Shown here: piece by piece, positions 40,374-48,781 of the stretch
Layout: every line of letters starts with the position of its first letter
How positions within the stretch are numbered: position 1 is the stretch's first letter
Source of the DNA: JAWVFM01 sp038237625
GTDB lineage: Bacteria > Actinomycetota > Thermoleophilia > Solirubrobacterales > 70-9
Direction of reading: 5' to 3'
Length of the DNA: 64,000 nt
NCBI GenBank assembly: GCA_038237625.1
Contig: JBBRYM010000009.1
Coordinates: forward strand, 1-64,000
Notes under the pieces: model-generated
The model's database searches: none
Told to the model about the DNA's origin: nothing
Seen by the model: the letters and a program-made list of their open reading frames with translations, nothing else
Made by a program: the position numbers and the translations under genes

Positions 40374-41890
40374 GCGAGGTCGCCTACAAGGAGGCCTGCG
40401 ATCGCCTCGGCGAGATCGCCGACATCGGTCGCGCAGCGGCGCTTTTGGCCTGGGACGAGCGGACGAAGATGCCGCGTGGAGGCGCCGCACCCCGCGCCGA
40501 GCACATGGAGACCCTGGCGCGCATCGCCCACGAGCGGATGACCGACGACGCGCTCGGATCGCTCTTGGAAGGCGCCGAGGCCTGGGCCCAAGGGCAGCCA
40601 TACGACTCCGACGAAGCCAGCACGGTGCGGATGGCGCTGCGAGCCTGGCGCAAGGCGCGCAGGGTTCCGACCGCGCTGGCGGCCGAGCTCGCCGGAGCTG
40701 GATCTCGCGCCGAGCACGCCTGGGTCAAAGCCCGGGCGGCCAATGACTTTGCCGCTCTCCTCCCCCACCTGAAGCTGCTCCTCGGGCTCAAGCGCCGCCT
40801 GATCGACTGCTTCGACGACTTCGACCACCCCTACGATGTGCTCCTCGACGACTTCGAGCCGGAGATGACCGTTGCCGTCGTGCGCCCGCTGCTCGGCGAC
40901 CTGCGCGCGGGGCTCACCAGGTTGCTCGAGCGGATTCCCGACGACGACGGCGAGCCGCGCGACGCCTGCCTCCACGGCCAGTTCGACGTCGAGGCCCAGC
41001 GTGCGCTGGGGCTCGCGCTGTGCGAGCTCCTGCCGCTGCGCGAGTCCGGATGGCGCCTGGACTCCACCGCGCACCCCTTCGCCGTGTCGATCGCCCCCAG
41101 CGACATCCGGCTGACCACGCGCTACGAGCCGGACTTCGTGGGCTCCTCGGTCTGGTCGGTCATCCACGAGTCGGGCCACGGGCTGTATGAGAGCGGCATG
41201 CCCGATGAGCTGCGGCGTCTGCCCATCGGCAGTCCGAACTCGCTGGGCTTGCACGAGTCGCAATCGCGCCTGTGGGAGAACTGGGTGGGCCGCGGCCGCC
41301 CGTTCGTGGAGGGGCGCCTGCTGCCGCTGCTTCGCGAGCACTTCCCGGGCGAGCTCGCCGGCATCGACGCCGAGCAGCTCTACCGCGCCTGCAACACGGT
41401 GCGCCGTTCGCTGATCCGCACCGAGGCCGATGAGGTCACCTACAACCTCCACGTCGCCATCCGTTTCGAGCTCGAAGTCGAGATCTTCGAGGGACGGCTG
41501 GCGCTCGAGGACCTGCCGGAAGCTTGGAACGACCGCTACGCCCGTTACCTGGGCGTCGCGGTCCCCAGCGACGCCGACGGTGTCCTCCAGGACGTTCACT
41601 GGCCAAGTGGCGCCTTCGGCTACTTCCCTACCTACTCCCTGGGCAACCTCATTGCCGCGCAGCTGTGGGCCCACGCCCGCGAGGAGATCCCCAGCCTCGA
41701 CGAGGCGCTTCGTGCAGGCGACCTCGAGGTGCTGCGCAGTTGGCTCGACCGGCGGCTCTTCCAACTCGCCGGGCGGTTCACGCCGGCGGAGACGATCGCG
41801 CGCGCCACCGGCTCGGGCCTTGCCGTCGCGCCGCTGCTCGACCACCTCGAGCGCAAATACGGCGAGCTCTACGAGCTGGCGCCGGAGTAG
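40370..41890 (+). CDS. M32 family carboxypeptidase (thermostable carboxypeptidase type)
   Basis: The 506-residue metalloprotease has the zinc motif H-E-S-G-H (HExxH) at about residue 266. The M32 hallmark L-H-E-S-Q-S-R-L-W-E-N, with the third ligand Glu, follows about 30 residues later, and I-R-T-E-A-D-E-V-T-Y-N-L-H and G-Y-F-P-T-Y-S-L-G-N lie downstream. The N-terminal L-L-A-W-D-E-R-T-K-M-P is also typical. GTG 40370 overlaps the threonine dehydratase stop (GTGA). It cleaves C-terminal residues in the cytosol. Confidence 0.95.
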   Translation: MSEVAYKEACDRLGEIADIGRAAALLAWDERTKMPRGGAAPRAEHMETLARIAHERMTDDALGSLLEGAEAWAQGQPYDSDEASTVRMALRAWRKARRVPTALAAELAGAGSRAEHAWVKARAANDFAALLPHLKLLLGLKRRLIDCFDDFDHPYDVLLDDFEPEMTVAVVRPLLGDLRAGLTRLLERIPDDDGEPRDACLHGQFDVEAQRALGLALCELLPLRESGWRLDSTAHPFAVSIAPSDIRLTTRYEPDFVGSSVWSVIHESGHGLYESGMPDELRRLPIGSPNSLGLHESQSRLWENWVGRGRPFVEGRLLPLLREHFPGELAGIDAEQLYRACNTVRRSLIRTEADEVTYNLHVAIRFELEVEIFEGRLALEDLPEAWNDRYARYLGVAVPSDADGVLQDVHWPSGAFGYFPTYSLGNLIAAQLWAHAREEIPSLDEALRAGDLEVLRSWLDRRLFQLAGRFTPAETIARATGSGLAVAPLLDHLERKYGELYELAPE

Positions 41891-41985
41891 GGCTTGCTCC
41901 AATTACAGGGCTGTCATCCGCCTCCCTCCAGCCATGACTCGGGTCGCGGTGCCGCCGGCATACGCGGACGGCCGCCGCAAGCCTC

Positions 41986-42822
41986 CTAACGGCGCCGACC
42001 GCGTCGACCGCCCGAGCGCTCGCCGTCGCGGCTCACGCGCTGAAGCTCGCGGCCGAACGCCTCGTCGACGGCATCGGTCATCGCAAGCTTGAAGACGGCG
42101 AGGAGCGCCTCGCCCGCGAGGGGCCGCAGCCGCTCGATGGCGTCGATCATCTCGGGCCAGCGCTCCGCGGGCCTGCCGGCCTCGTCGAACGGCTTCCATA
42201 CCTGCTCGAGGAAGAGCTCGACGAACGCGCGAGCGACGCCGTCGGCGTGACGGCGAAGCCGAGCGATCACGTCGATGCCGGCCTCGATCGGGATGCCCAG
42301 GGCCGCAAGCTCCGCGCCCGCGGCGATCAGCTGCGGGCTGCGGATCTCGAAGCGATCCTCACCGACCTCGCCCACCAAACCACTGCGGAGAGCCTTTTCC
42401 AAGAGCTTCGGGCTCTCCTCGGCCAGCCCGACGGCCGCGGCGAGATCGGCGCCGGTGACGATCTGCGCCTCCTCGTCGGCAAAGGGCTCGTGGACCGCGC
42501 GGGTGAGGCGCAGGACGTCGGCGCTGGGACCCCCGGCCTCGATCACGCGCTTGATTGCCTCGAGGTTGAAGCCCTCGGCCTGGAGCTCGCGCACGAGCTC
42601 GATCCGGGCCTCGTGCTCGGGCCCGTAGTAGCCGGTGCGACCCCGGACCTCGGGCGGGGGCAAGAGGCCACGGGACTGGTAGGCGCGGATGTTGCGCACG
42701 GTCATGCCCGTGCGGTGCGCGAGGGCGTCGATCGTCACTCCATCCGCGGCTTGGCCAGCGTCTGCATCGCCCTGCTGCTCGCTGCTCGCTGCTCGCTGCT
42801 CGCTCTCCGTGACGTCGCTCAC
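41986..42822 (-). CDS. MerR family transcriptional regulator
   Basis: The protein is 278 residues from GTG 42822, or 250 from GTG 42738. The MerR HTH reads V-T-I-D-A-L-A-H-R-T-G-M-T-V-R-N-I-R-A-Y-Q-S-R-G-L-L, then G-R-T-G-Y-Y-G-P-E-H and a dimerisation helix. The C-terminal 170 residues are helical and lack obvious metal Cys, so the ligand is unknown. The first 28 residues are encoded by a 7-bp microsatellite region and are low complexity, so the downstream GTG may be the true start. It is divergent to a large membrane protein, a plausible target. Confidence 0.85.
   Translation of the reverse strand: MSDVTESEQRAASSEQQGDADAGQAADGVTIDALAHRTGMTVRNIRAYQSRGLLPPPEVRGRTGYYGPEHEARIELVRELQAEGFNLEAIKRVIEAGGPSADVLRLTRAVHEPFADEEAQIVTGADLAAAVGLAEESPKLLEKALRSGLVGEVGEDRFEIRSPQLIAAGAELAALGIPIEAGIDVIARLRRHADGVARAFVELFLEQVWKPFDEAGRPAERWPEMIDAIERLRPLAGEALLAVFKLAMTDAVDEAFGRELQRVSRDGERSGGRRGRRR
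42774..42801. repeat. 7-bp tandem repeat (GCTGCTC)x4
   Basis: Four perfect heptamers lie in the 5' part of the MerR reading frame. As 7 is not a multiple of 3, gain or loss of a unit would shift the frame from GTG 42822 but not from GTG 42738. Confidence 0.85.
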
Positions 42823-42868
42823 GCGGCGAACGATACACGCGTAACTGTGCCATCAATCGGTGTAACAT

Positions 42869-44731
42869 ATGCCTATGCAACTAATTTCCCTCGCCACCAC
42901 AACCGCCCCCCCTGCCGGCGGTGCCGCCATCGGCCAGGTAATCATCGCGACGGCCTTCGCCGGCCTCGCGACAACGCTTCTCGTCTGGGTGGTGACGCTG
43001 CACCGCCAGGGCCGTACCGAGCTCCTTCAGCGCGCCTCCGACATGTCCGCCCGGATCGGCGGCATCCCGGGCTGGGCCGCCCTGCCGCTCGGAATCTCCA
43101 CCGTCTCCCTCCTCTCCGCCTTCCTCGGCGTCTACTGGGACGTCTCGATCCACATCGACCAGGGCCGCGATCCCGGCCCACTCGCGAACCCAGCCCACTA
43201 CTTCATCCTCGCGGGCCTCTTCGGGATCTTCGCCGCCGGCTACCTATCCATCTCCCTGCCCCGTGACGGCGAGCGCCCCGGCCCCGCCGCGTTTCGGATC
43301 GCGGGCAACTGGCACGCGCCGGTCGGCGGCCTGCTGCTGTTCGGCTGCGGCACCTTCGCTCTTCTGGGCTTCCCCCTCGACGACGTCTGGCACCGCCTTT
43401 TCGGCCAGGACGTCACCCTCTGGGGGCCCACTCACCTGATCATGATCGGGGGAGCGGTGATGACCCTGATCGGCATGGTCGTACTGATCGCTGAGGGCAT
43501 GGCCGCCCGCCGCGCCTGCGGCATCGCCGGGCCTCCCCCGGTTCTCGCACGGGCCCGCCAGGTAGGTCTCGCCGGCGGCCTTTTGATCGGGCTCTCGGCG
43601 TTCCAGGCCGAGTTCGACTTCGGTGTGCCGCAGTTCCGGATGCTCTTCGAGCCCGTGATGCTCGCCTTCGCCTCCGGCATGGCCCTGGTGATGGCGCGGG
43701 TATGGCTCGGCCGCGGCGGAGCTCTGGCCACCGTGCTCTTCTTCGTCGCCGCCCGGGGCCTGATGGCCCTGATCGTGGGCGACCTCTTCGGCCAGTCCAC
43801 ACCGCACTTCCCGCTTTACGCAGCTGAGGCGCTGTGCGTCGAGGCCGCCGGTATCGCGATCGGTCGCGATCGGCCCCTCGCGCTCGGCGTTGCCTCCGGC
43901 ATCCTCGTGGGCACGGTTGGCCTCGCGGCCGAGTGGGCCTGGTCGCAATTCGCGATGCCGGTCCCCTTCACGTCCGACTTACTGCCAGAGGCGCTGATCG
44001 CCGCTCCAATCGCCGGCGTCGCGGGCGGTGTCGCCGGCGCGCTTTTGGCGTGCGGCCTTCGCGGGACCCTGCCCAGCCCCCGCGTCGCGCGTGCCTCCTT
44101 CGGGACTGCCCTGATCGCAATGGTCGTTCTCACCGTCTATGGCCTGCACCACACGGCCCCCCAGGACATGAGGGCGGTGATCGCGCTGCACCAGACGGCC
44201 AGCGGACCGGATCGCGCGGCGACCGCGACGGTGAAGCTGACGCCTCGCAACGCCGCCGAGGGCGCGGCCTGGCTGAACGAAACGGCATGGCAGGGAGGGG
44301 GCCTCGTCTCGCAGCCGCTCGATCGGGTGCGTGAGGGCGTTTACCGCACGCCGGAAGCGCTGCCGCTTCACGGAGACTGGAAAGCGGTCATCCGGTTCCA
44401 GCGCGGCAACGAGCTCGCCGACCTCCCCGTCTACCTGCCGGCCGATCCCGCCATCCCCGTGGCCGCTGTGCCCGCCCCGCACCACACGTTCACGCGATCA
44501 TTCGTGCCGAGCAAGCAGGTGCTCCAGCGCGAGGTCAAGCAGGACATCCCAAGCTGGCTTTGGGCCCTTGCCGCGTCGCTCGTGATGGCGTTTTGGGTCG
44601 CCTTCATCGTGGCCCTCGCGGCGGGGGCGGCTCGCGCGGGTCGGGCGTTCGAAGGTCGCGCCGAGCACGACTCCGAGCGCGCGTTGCGGACCGTGCCACG
44701 GGTTCACCTGCGGCGCCCGCGCGAAGCCTGA
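42869..44731 (+). CDS. large polytopic membrane protein, function unknown
   Basis: The 620-residue protein has about ten to eleven transmembrane helices between residues 20 and 430, with conserved-looking W-D-V-S-I-H-I-D-Q-G-R-D near residue 91 and H-Y-F-I-L-A. A soluble extracytoplasmic beta-rich domain of about 120 residues (A-T-V-K-L-T-P-R-N-A-A, W-K-A-V-I-R-F-Q-R-G) follows. A final transmembrane helix lies at about 570-595. Histidines and tryptophans at helix ends could bind metal or heme, but this is only suggestive. It is divergent to MerR. No family name is offered. Confidence 0.75.
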   Translation: MPMQLISLATTTAPPAGGAAIGQVIIATAFAGLATTLLVWVVTLHRQGRTELLQRASDMSARIGGIPGWAALPLGISTVSLLSAFLGVYWDVSIHIDQGRDPGPLANPAHYFILAGLFGIFAAGYLSISLPRDGERPGPAAFRIAGNWHAPVGGLLLFGCGTFALLGFPLDDVWHRLFGQDVTLWGPTHLIMIGGAVMTLIGMVVLIAEGMAARRACGIAGPPPVLARARQVGLAGGLLIGLSAFQAEFDFGVPQFRMLFEPVMLAFASGMALVMARVWLGRGGALATVLFFVAARGLMALIVGDLFGQSTPHFPLYAAEALCVEAAGIAIGRDRPLALGVASGILVGTVGLAAEWAWSQFAMPVPFTSDLLPEALIAAPIAGVAGGVAGALLACGLRGTLPSPRVARASFGTALIAMVVLTVYGLHHTAPQDMRAVIALHQTASGPDRAATATVKLTPRNAAEGAAWLNETAWQGGGLVSQPLDRVREGVYRTPEALPLHGDWKAVIRFQRGNELADLPVYLPADPAIPVAAVPAPHHTFTRSFVPSKQVLQREVKQDIPSWLWALAASLVMAFWVAFIVALAAGAARAGRAFEGRAEHDSERALRTVPRVHLRRPREA

Positions 44732-44788
44732 GCGACAGGAGCGCCTAAGCGGCGCACCCGCAGCGCCTTCGGGCTATCTTGCCGTCCG

Positions 44789-47647
44789 ATGGGCGTAGGG
44801 ACCCCGGAATCGAAGCTTGGCGGCAGGATCTTCGCGAGCGCGCTCGCGGCGATGATCCTCGCCGGTGGCGCGATTTACGTGTTCGGCGGCCCGGAATCCG
44901 AGCCCGCCCTCGCCGAGTGCCTTGCCGCGCACGCGAGCGCGCCGGCAGAGCCCGACGCCGCCCCGGCCGACCCTGACGCCGGCGGAAATTGCGCAGTGCG
45001 TGGCGTGGAGAGCTTCGCCGACCTTTCCACGGCCGCCCACAGCCTCGGCCTTCGCATCGGCGCGGACAGTCCCGGCGACTACGCGAACAGCCCGAAGGTC
45101 CGGCTTCGCGCGGCCCAGCCAAGCCACGTGCCGGGGACTGACGGCACATGGAAGCCGGTGGGCAAGGGGCCGCTGGTCGCAAACGATCCCACTTACCCGA
45201 ACACCTATGGCGAGGGCTTCGCCGACCTCGCGGGCCGCATCTCCGATTACTCCTACGACGCCAAGCACAAGCGGTTGTACGCGGCGGTGGCGAGCGGCGG
45301 CGTTTGGGTCTCGAAGAACGCGGGGGCGAGCTGGCGCTCGATCGGGAACCGGCTGCCAACGCAGACCGTCGGCTCGGTCGCGTACTCGCCTGCCGATCAC
45401 GGCACTCTGATCGCCGTCACCGGCGACAACGCCTTCGGCGGCAACACCTACGGCGGCCTGGGTGTGTTCCGCACGACGAACAACGGGCGCACGTGGAAGC
45501 GCGCCCGCGGTGTGCCGGCCGGGGCCCTGGGCTTCAAGGCAGCGGTCGACCCCCAGCATCCCAAGGTGATCTACGCCGCGACCGGGGCCGGGCTCTTCCG
45601 GTCGCGTAACGACGGGCGCTCGTTTAAAGACGTCGATCTCCCCATCGGCGGCAGCTGTCAGGGCATGACCTTCCACAAGCCCAACTGCTTCTTCGCGAAC
45701 ATCGTCACCGACGTGGTCGTCCAGGCGAAGGACCACTTCGGCCACAAGGGCAGTCAGGTCCTTGCCGCGGTGGGGTGGCGAGCCGGGGCGAATCCCAACT
45801 TCAACGGCCAGCCCGAGTCGCCCGCCAACGGCCTGTACCTCTCCGGCAATGGAAAGCCCGGAAGCTTCAAGCGCCTGAACGTGGACAGCAACGGCTTCGC
45901 GCCTCAGGACGCGGTCGGCCGCGTCGAGTTGGGCGCCGCGACGGGCCCCCAACAGGACCACGGCTACGTCTACGCCCTCGTCCAGGACGCAAAGCTCTTC
46001 AACAGCGGCAAGATCGAAGGGCTGGACGTCCCCGGCGGCGACCCCCTGGGCATCGGCATCGACCCCACCGCGACGCCCACCTACCTGAACGGGGTCTACG
46101 TCTCCAAGGACTTCGGCCGCACCTGGACGAAGATGGAGGGTCGCCAGCAGTTCCTGCTGCCGACCAGCGGCTCGACATTGGCACAGCTCACCCCCCTGGG
46201 CTTCGGGCCTGGCATCCAGTCCTGGTACGACGAGTGGATCAAGCCGGACCCGACCGTGCAGACCAACAACGGCGTCCCGACGCGGGTTGTCCTCGGCCTC
46301 GAGGAGCTCTACGAAAACCGCCTGCCAGTCGCCCAGAACGGCCCAAGCGACTTCAGGACGATCGGTTCCTACACGGCACTTGGCGGCGGCTGCCTGCTGG
46401 TGATCGCCGCGCCCTTCTGCACCGACATCCAGCAGATCACCCAGGCAACGACAACGCATCCCGACCAGCACTCCGGCACGTTTATCCCGGACGGAAGCGG
46501 CGGCGTGACCCTTCTCGCCGGAAACGACGGCGGCAATTACACCCAGCACGTCTCAAGTGGCGGCGACTTCGCCAACTCGAATTGGGGCAGCGGCAACCAG
46601 TCGGGCTTTCACACCCTGCTGCCGTACGGTGTCAGCGGCTCGAAGGACGGGGTCATCTACGCCGGCCTCCAGGACAACGGCGAGTTGCGCATCGCGGCCG
46701 ACGGCACCCAGAACGAGACCTTCGGCGGCGACGGCGTCTTCACCCAGGTCGATCCGAAGAACTCCAACGTTGTCTTCGAGGAAACGCCGGACGCCGGCGT
46801 GTCGGTCTCGACCGACGGCGGCGTGAACTGGACCGACGTCAACCCCCTGGTCGACAACCCGTCGTTTTACTCGCCGCTCGTCATGGACCCGAAGAACGCC
46901 AATCATGTCCTCACCGGGGGCAAGCAGATCGTCGAGACGACCGACGGGCCGAACGTGACCTCACCCTCCACGCCGTCCGCCCCCACCGACTGGAAGACGG
47001 TCATGAACCTCGGTAAGTCGAAGAAGACCGGCGTCACGAACCAGGTCTCGGCGATCGGCGTGCGCGGCCGCAGCGTCTACGCCGGTTACTGCGGCGGCTG
47101 CGACGTGGTGCGCGACAACGTCAAGTTCTCCGCGGGCCTGGCGACCAACGTCGGCGGCAAGAAGCCCCCCAAGCCCGGGACCCGTCAGGGCTGGCACAAG
47201 GTCAAGGCGAAGGGCCTCCCCCAGCGGTTCATCTCCGACGTGACGATCGACCCGCACCGAGTCAAGACGATCTACGTGACCCTCGGCGCCTCGGACCTGC
47301 GGCCCTACGCGGGCCCCCGCGCCACGGGCAACTCCGGCATCGCCGCCAGCGGCGGCCACATCTACAAGTCGACGAACGGCGGCAAGACCTTCCACGACAT
47401 CTCCGGGAACCTGCGCAAGCTCCCTGCCCTGTGGTCCATCGTGCACGGTCACCAGCTTGTCGTGGCCTCGACGAACGGCGTCTACGCATCGCGCGGGCGA
47501 AACGGGGGCCACTATGCGCTCCTCGGCCGCACGCTCCCCGCGGCGCCGGTCTTCAGCCTCGCCAAGGTTCCCGGTCGCCGGCGCCAGCTCCTGGCGGCGA
47601 GCCTCGGTCGCGGCGTGTACCGGTACACCTTCCCGAAGCACCACTGA
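44789..47647 (+). CDS. large secreted beta-propeller (BNR/VPS10-like) protein
   Basis: The 952-residue protein has an N-terminal membrane/signal helix (residues 14-34, A-S-A-L-A-A-M-I-L-A-G-G-A-I-Y). The whole body is built of propeller blades with Asp-box-like motifs: V-S-K-N-A-G-A-S-W, T-T-N-N-G-R-T-W, S-R-N-D-G-R-S-F, V-S-K-D-F-G-R-T-W, S-T-D-G-G-V-N-W and S-T-N-G-G-K-T-F. This resembles sortilin/xyloglucanase-type ten-bladed propellers. It is exported and probably binds or cleaves polysaccharide; no active-site residues could be fixed. Cysteine pairs (G-Y-C-G-G-C-D) suggest disulfides. Confidence 0.82.
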   Translation: MGVGTPESKLGGRIFASALAAMILAGGAIYVFGGPESEPALAECLAAHASAPAEPDAAPADPDAGGNCAVRGVESFADLSTAAHSLGLRIGADSPGDYANSPKVRLRAAQPSHVPGTDGTWKPVGKGPLVANDPTYPNTYGEGFADLAGRISDYSYDAKHKRLYAAVASGGVWVSKNAGASWRSIGNRLPTQTVGSVAYSPADHGTLIAVTGDNAFGGNTYGGLGVFRTTNNGRTWKRARGVPAGALGFKAAVDPQHPKVIYAATGAGLFRSRNDGRSFKDVDLPIGGSCQGMTFHKPNCFFANIVTDVVVQAKDHFGHKGSQVLAAVGWRAGANPNFNGQPESPANGLYLSGNGKPGSFKRLNVDSNGFAPQDAVGRVELGAATGPQQDHGYVYALVQDAKLFNSGKIEGLDVPGGDPLGIGIDPTATPTYLNGVYVSKDFGRTWTKMEGRQQFLLPTSGSTLAQLTPLGFGPGIQSWYDEWIKPDPTVQTNNGVPTRVVLGLEELYENRLPVAQNGPSDFRTIGSYTALGGGCLLVIAAPFCTDIQQITQATTTHPDQHSGTFIPDGSGGVTLLAGNDGGNYTQHVSSGGDFANSNWGSGNQSGFHTLLPYGVSGSKDGVIYAGLQDNGELRIAADGTQNETFGGDGVFTQVDPKNSNVVFEETPDAGVSVSTDGGVNWTDVNPLVDNPSFYSPLVMDPKNANHVLTGGKQIVETTDGPNVTSPSTPSAPTDWKTVMNLGKSKKTGVTNQVSAIGVRGRSVYAGYCGGCDVVRDNVKFSAGLATNVGGKKPPKPGTRQGWHKVKAKGLPQRFISDVTIDPHRVKTIYVTLGASDLRPYAGPRATGNSGIAASGGHIYKSTNGGKTFHDISGNLRKLPALWSIVHGHQLVVASTNGVYASRGRNGGHYALLGRTLPAAPVFSLAKVPGRRRQLLAASLGRGVYRYTFPKHH

Positions 47648-47731
47648 AACCCCTCGCGGCACTGTGATCGCTGCTAGCCTTGCGGCGCCTCATGGCGGAG
47701 ACAAGACGTCCCGCCCGGACCCTCCCTCCTG

Positions 47732-48781
47732 ATGATCCCGACTGCCCAGCAAGTGGCCGACGCCACCGCGTTCGCGATCGGCTTCGATCGACGCGACCGC
47801 GCCCGCCTGCACGAGCTGTGGGACGGCGTCCTCGACTCCGGGCAATGGGCGGAGGGCAGCCTCACCGCAGAGCTCGAGGCTGCCTGGACCGCTCACGACG
47901 ACATGGCCGCGGTCGCCACCTCAGGCTGGTCGGGCGGCGCGCTCGCGGCGCTCGAGCTGTGCGGCGTGCGGGGCGAGAAGGTCCTCTGCCCGTCGAACAC
48001 CTTCATGGCGACGCCGCTGGCGATCGTCCGCGCGGGTGGCACGCCCGTATTCGTCGACTGCAACCGTGAGGATCTCTGCATGTCGTTCGGGGACTTCGAG
48101 CGCAAGGCGGAGCGCGAGCGGCCACGAGCGGCGTTCCTCGTCCACATCGGTGGCCACATCGCCTTCGACGTCGAGCGGATCGCGGCCTACTGCGACGCCA
48201 ACGACATCTTCCTGATCGAGGACTGCGCCCACGCCCACGGGGCGTCCTGGAACGGCCGTCGCCCGGGGTCGTGGGGGAAGGCGGGCATCTACTCCCTTTA
48301 CGCGACGAAAACAATCTCCACCGGCGAGGGCGGCATCCTGGTCTCGCGCGATGACGACGTCGTCGAGTTCGCCCGAGACTTTCGCAACTATGGCAAGCCC
48401 ACGCATGAGGTCGAGGGGCTGGGGCTGCGGATGAGTGAGTTCACCGCCGCGCTGGGGCTGGTGCAGATCGAGCGACTCGACGAGATCGTCGCCTGGAAGA
48501 ACGATGTCGCGTCCCGCTTCCTCGATCCCGTGTTCAGTGGTCGCCTCGGACTCCCGGACGGAATGACCTCGGGCCTCTACAAGTACGTCGTCTTCGAGGA
48601 GATCGCACGCTCGACCGGCCTCGTCTATGCCGACCCCTGCCACCGGATCATGGGCGATCTGGCGGACCTTCCCAACACCGACTGGGTTGCCCAGAACCAC
48701 CGCTGCGTTCCCCTCTATTACCACGGCCCGGAGATGCCCGAAACCGGCGAGCCGTGGGCGGCCCTGAAGGACTCCGCGTGA
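47732..48781 (+). CDS. DegT/DnrJ/EryC1/StrS sugar aminotransferase
   Basis: The 349-residue PLP enzyme has P-S-N-T-F-M-A-T-P, D-C-A-H-A-H-G-A (Asp and His around the cofactor ring), S-L-Y-A-T-K-T-I-S-T-G-E-G-G with the Schiff-base lysine, and N-Y-G-x-x-x-x-x-x-G-L-G-L-R-M-S-E-F. It converts a nucleotide-linked keto sugar to an amino sugar. It is at the low end of family length. It is coupled (GTGA) to the epimerase-glycosyltransferase gene, so both likely build one amino-sugar glycan or glycolipid. Confidence 0.9.
   Translation: MIPTAQQVADATAFAIGFDRRDRARLHELWDGVLDSGQWAEGSLTAELEAAWTAHDDMAAVATSGWSGGALAALELCGVRGEKVLCPSNTFMATPLAIVRAGGTPVFVDCNREDLCMSFGDFERKAERERPRAAFLVHIGGHIAFDVERIAAYCDANDIFLIEDCAHAHGASWNGRRPGSWGKAGIYSLYATKTISTGEGGILVSRDDDVVEFARDFRNYGKPTHEVEGLGLRMSEFTAALGLVQIERLDEIVAWKNDVASRFLDPVFSGRLGLPDGMTSGLYKYVVFEEIARSTGLVYADPCHRIMGDLADLPNTDWVAQNHRCVPLYYHGPEMPETGEPWAALKDSA

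Noticed and set aside
42839..42866. Direct repeat G-Y-GTAAC spaced 21 bp between merR and the membrane gene
   Set aside because: MerR proteins bind inverted repeats within a long promoter spacer. The 7-bp match alone is too short to call an operator.
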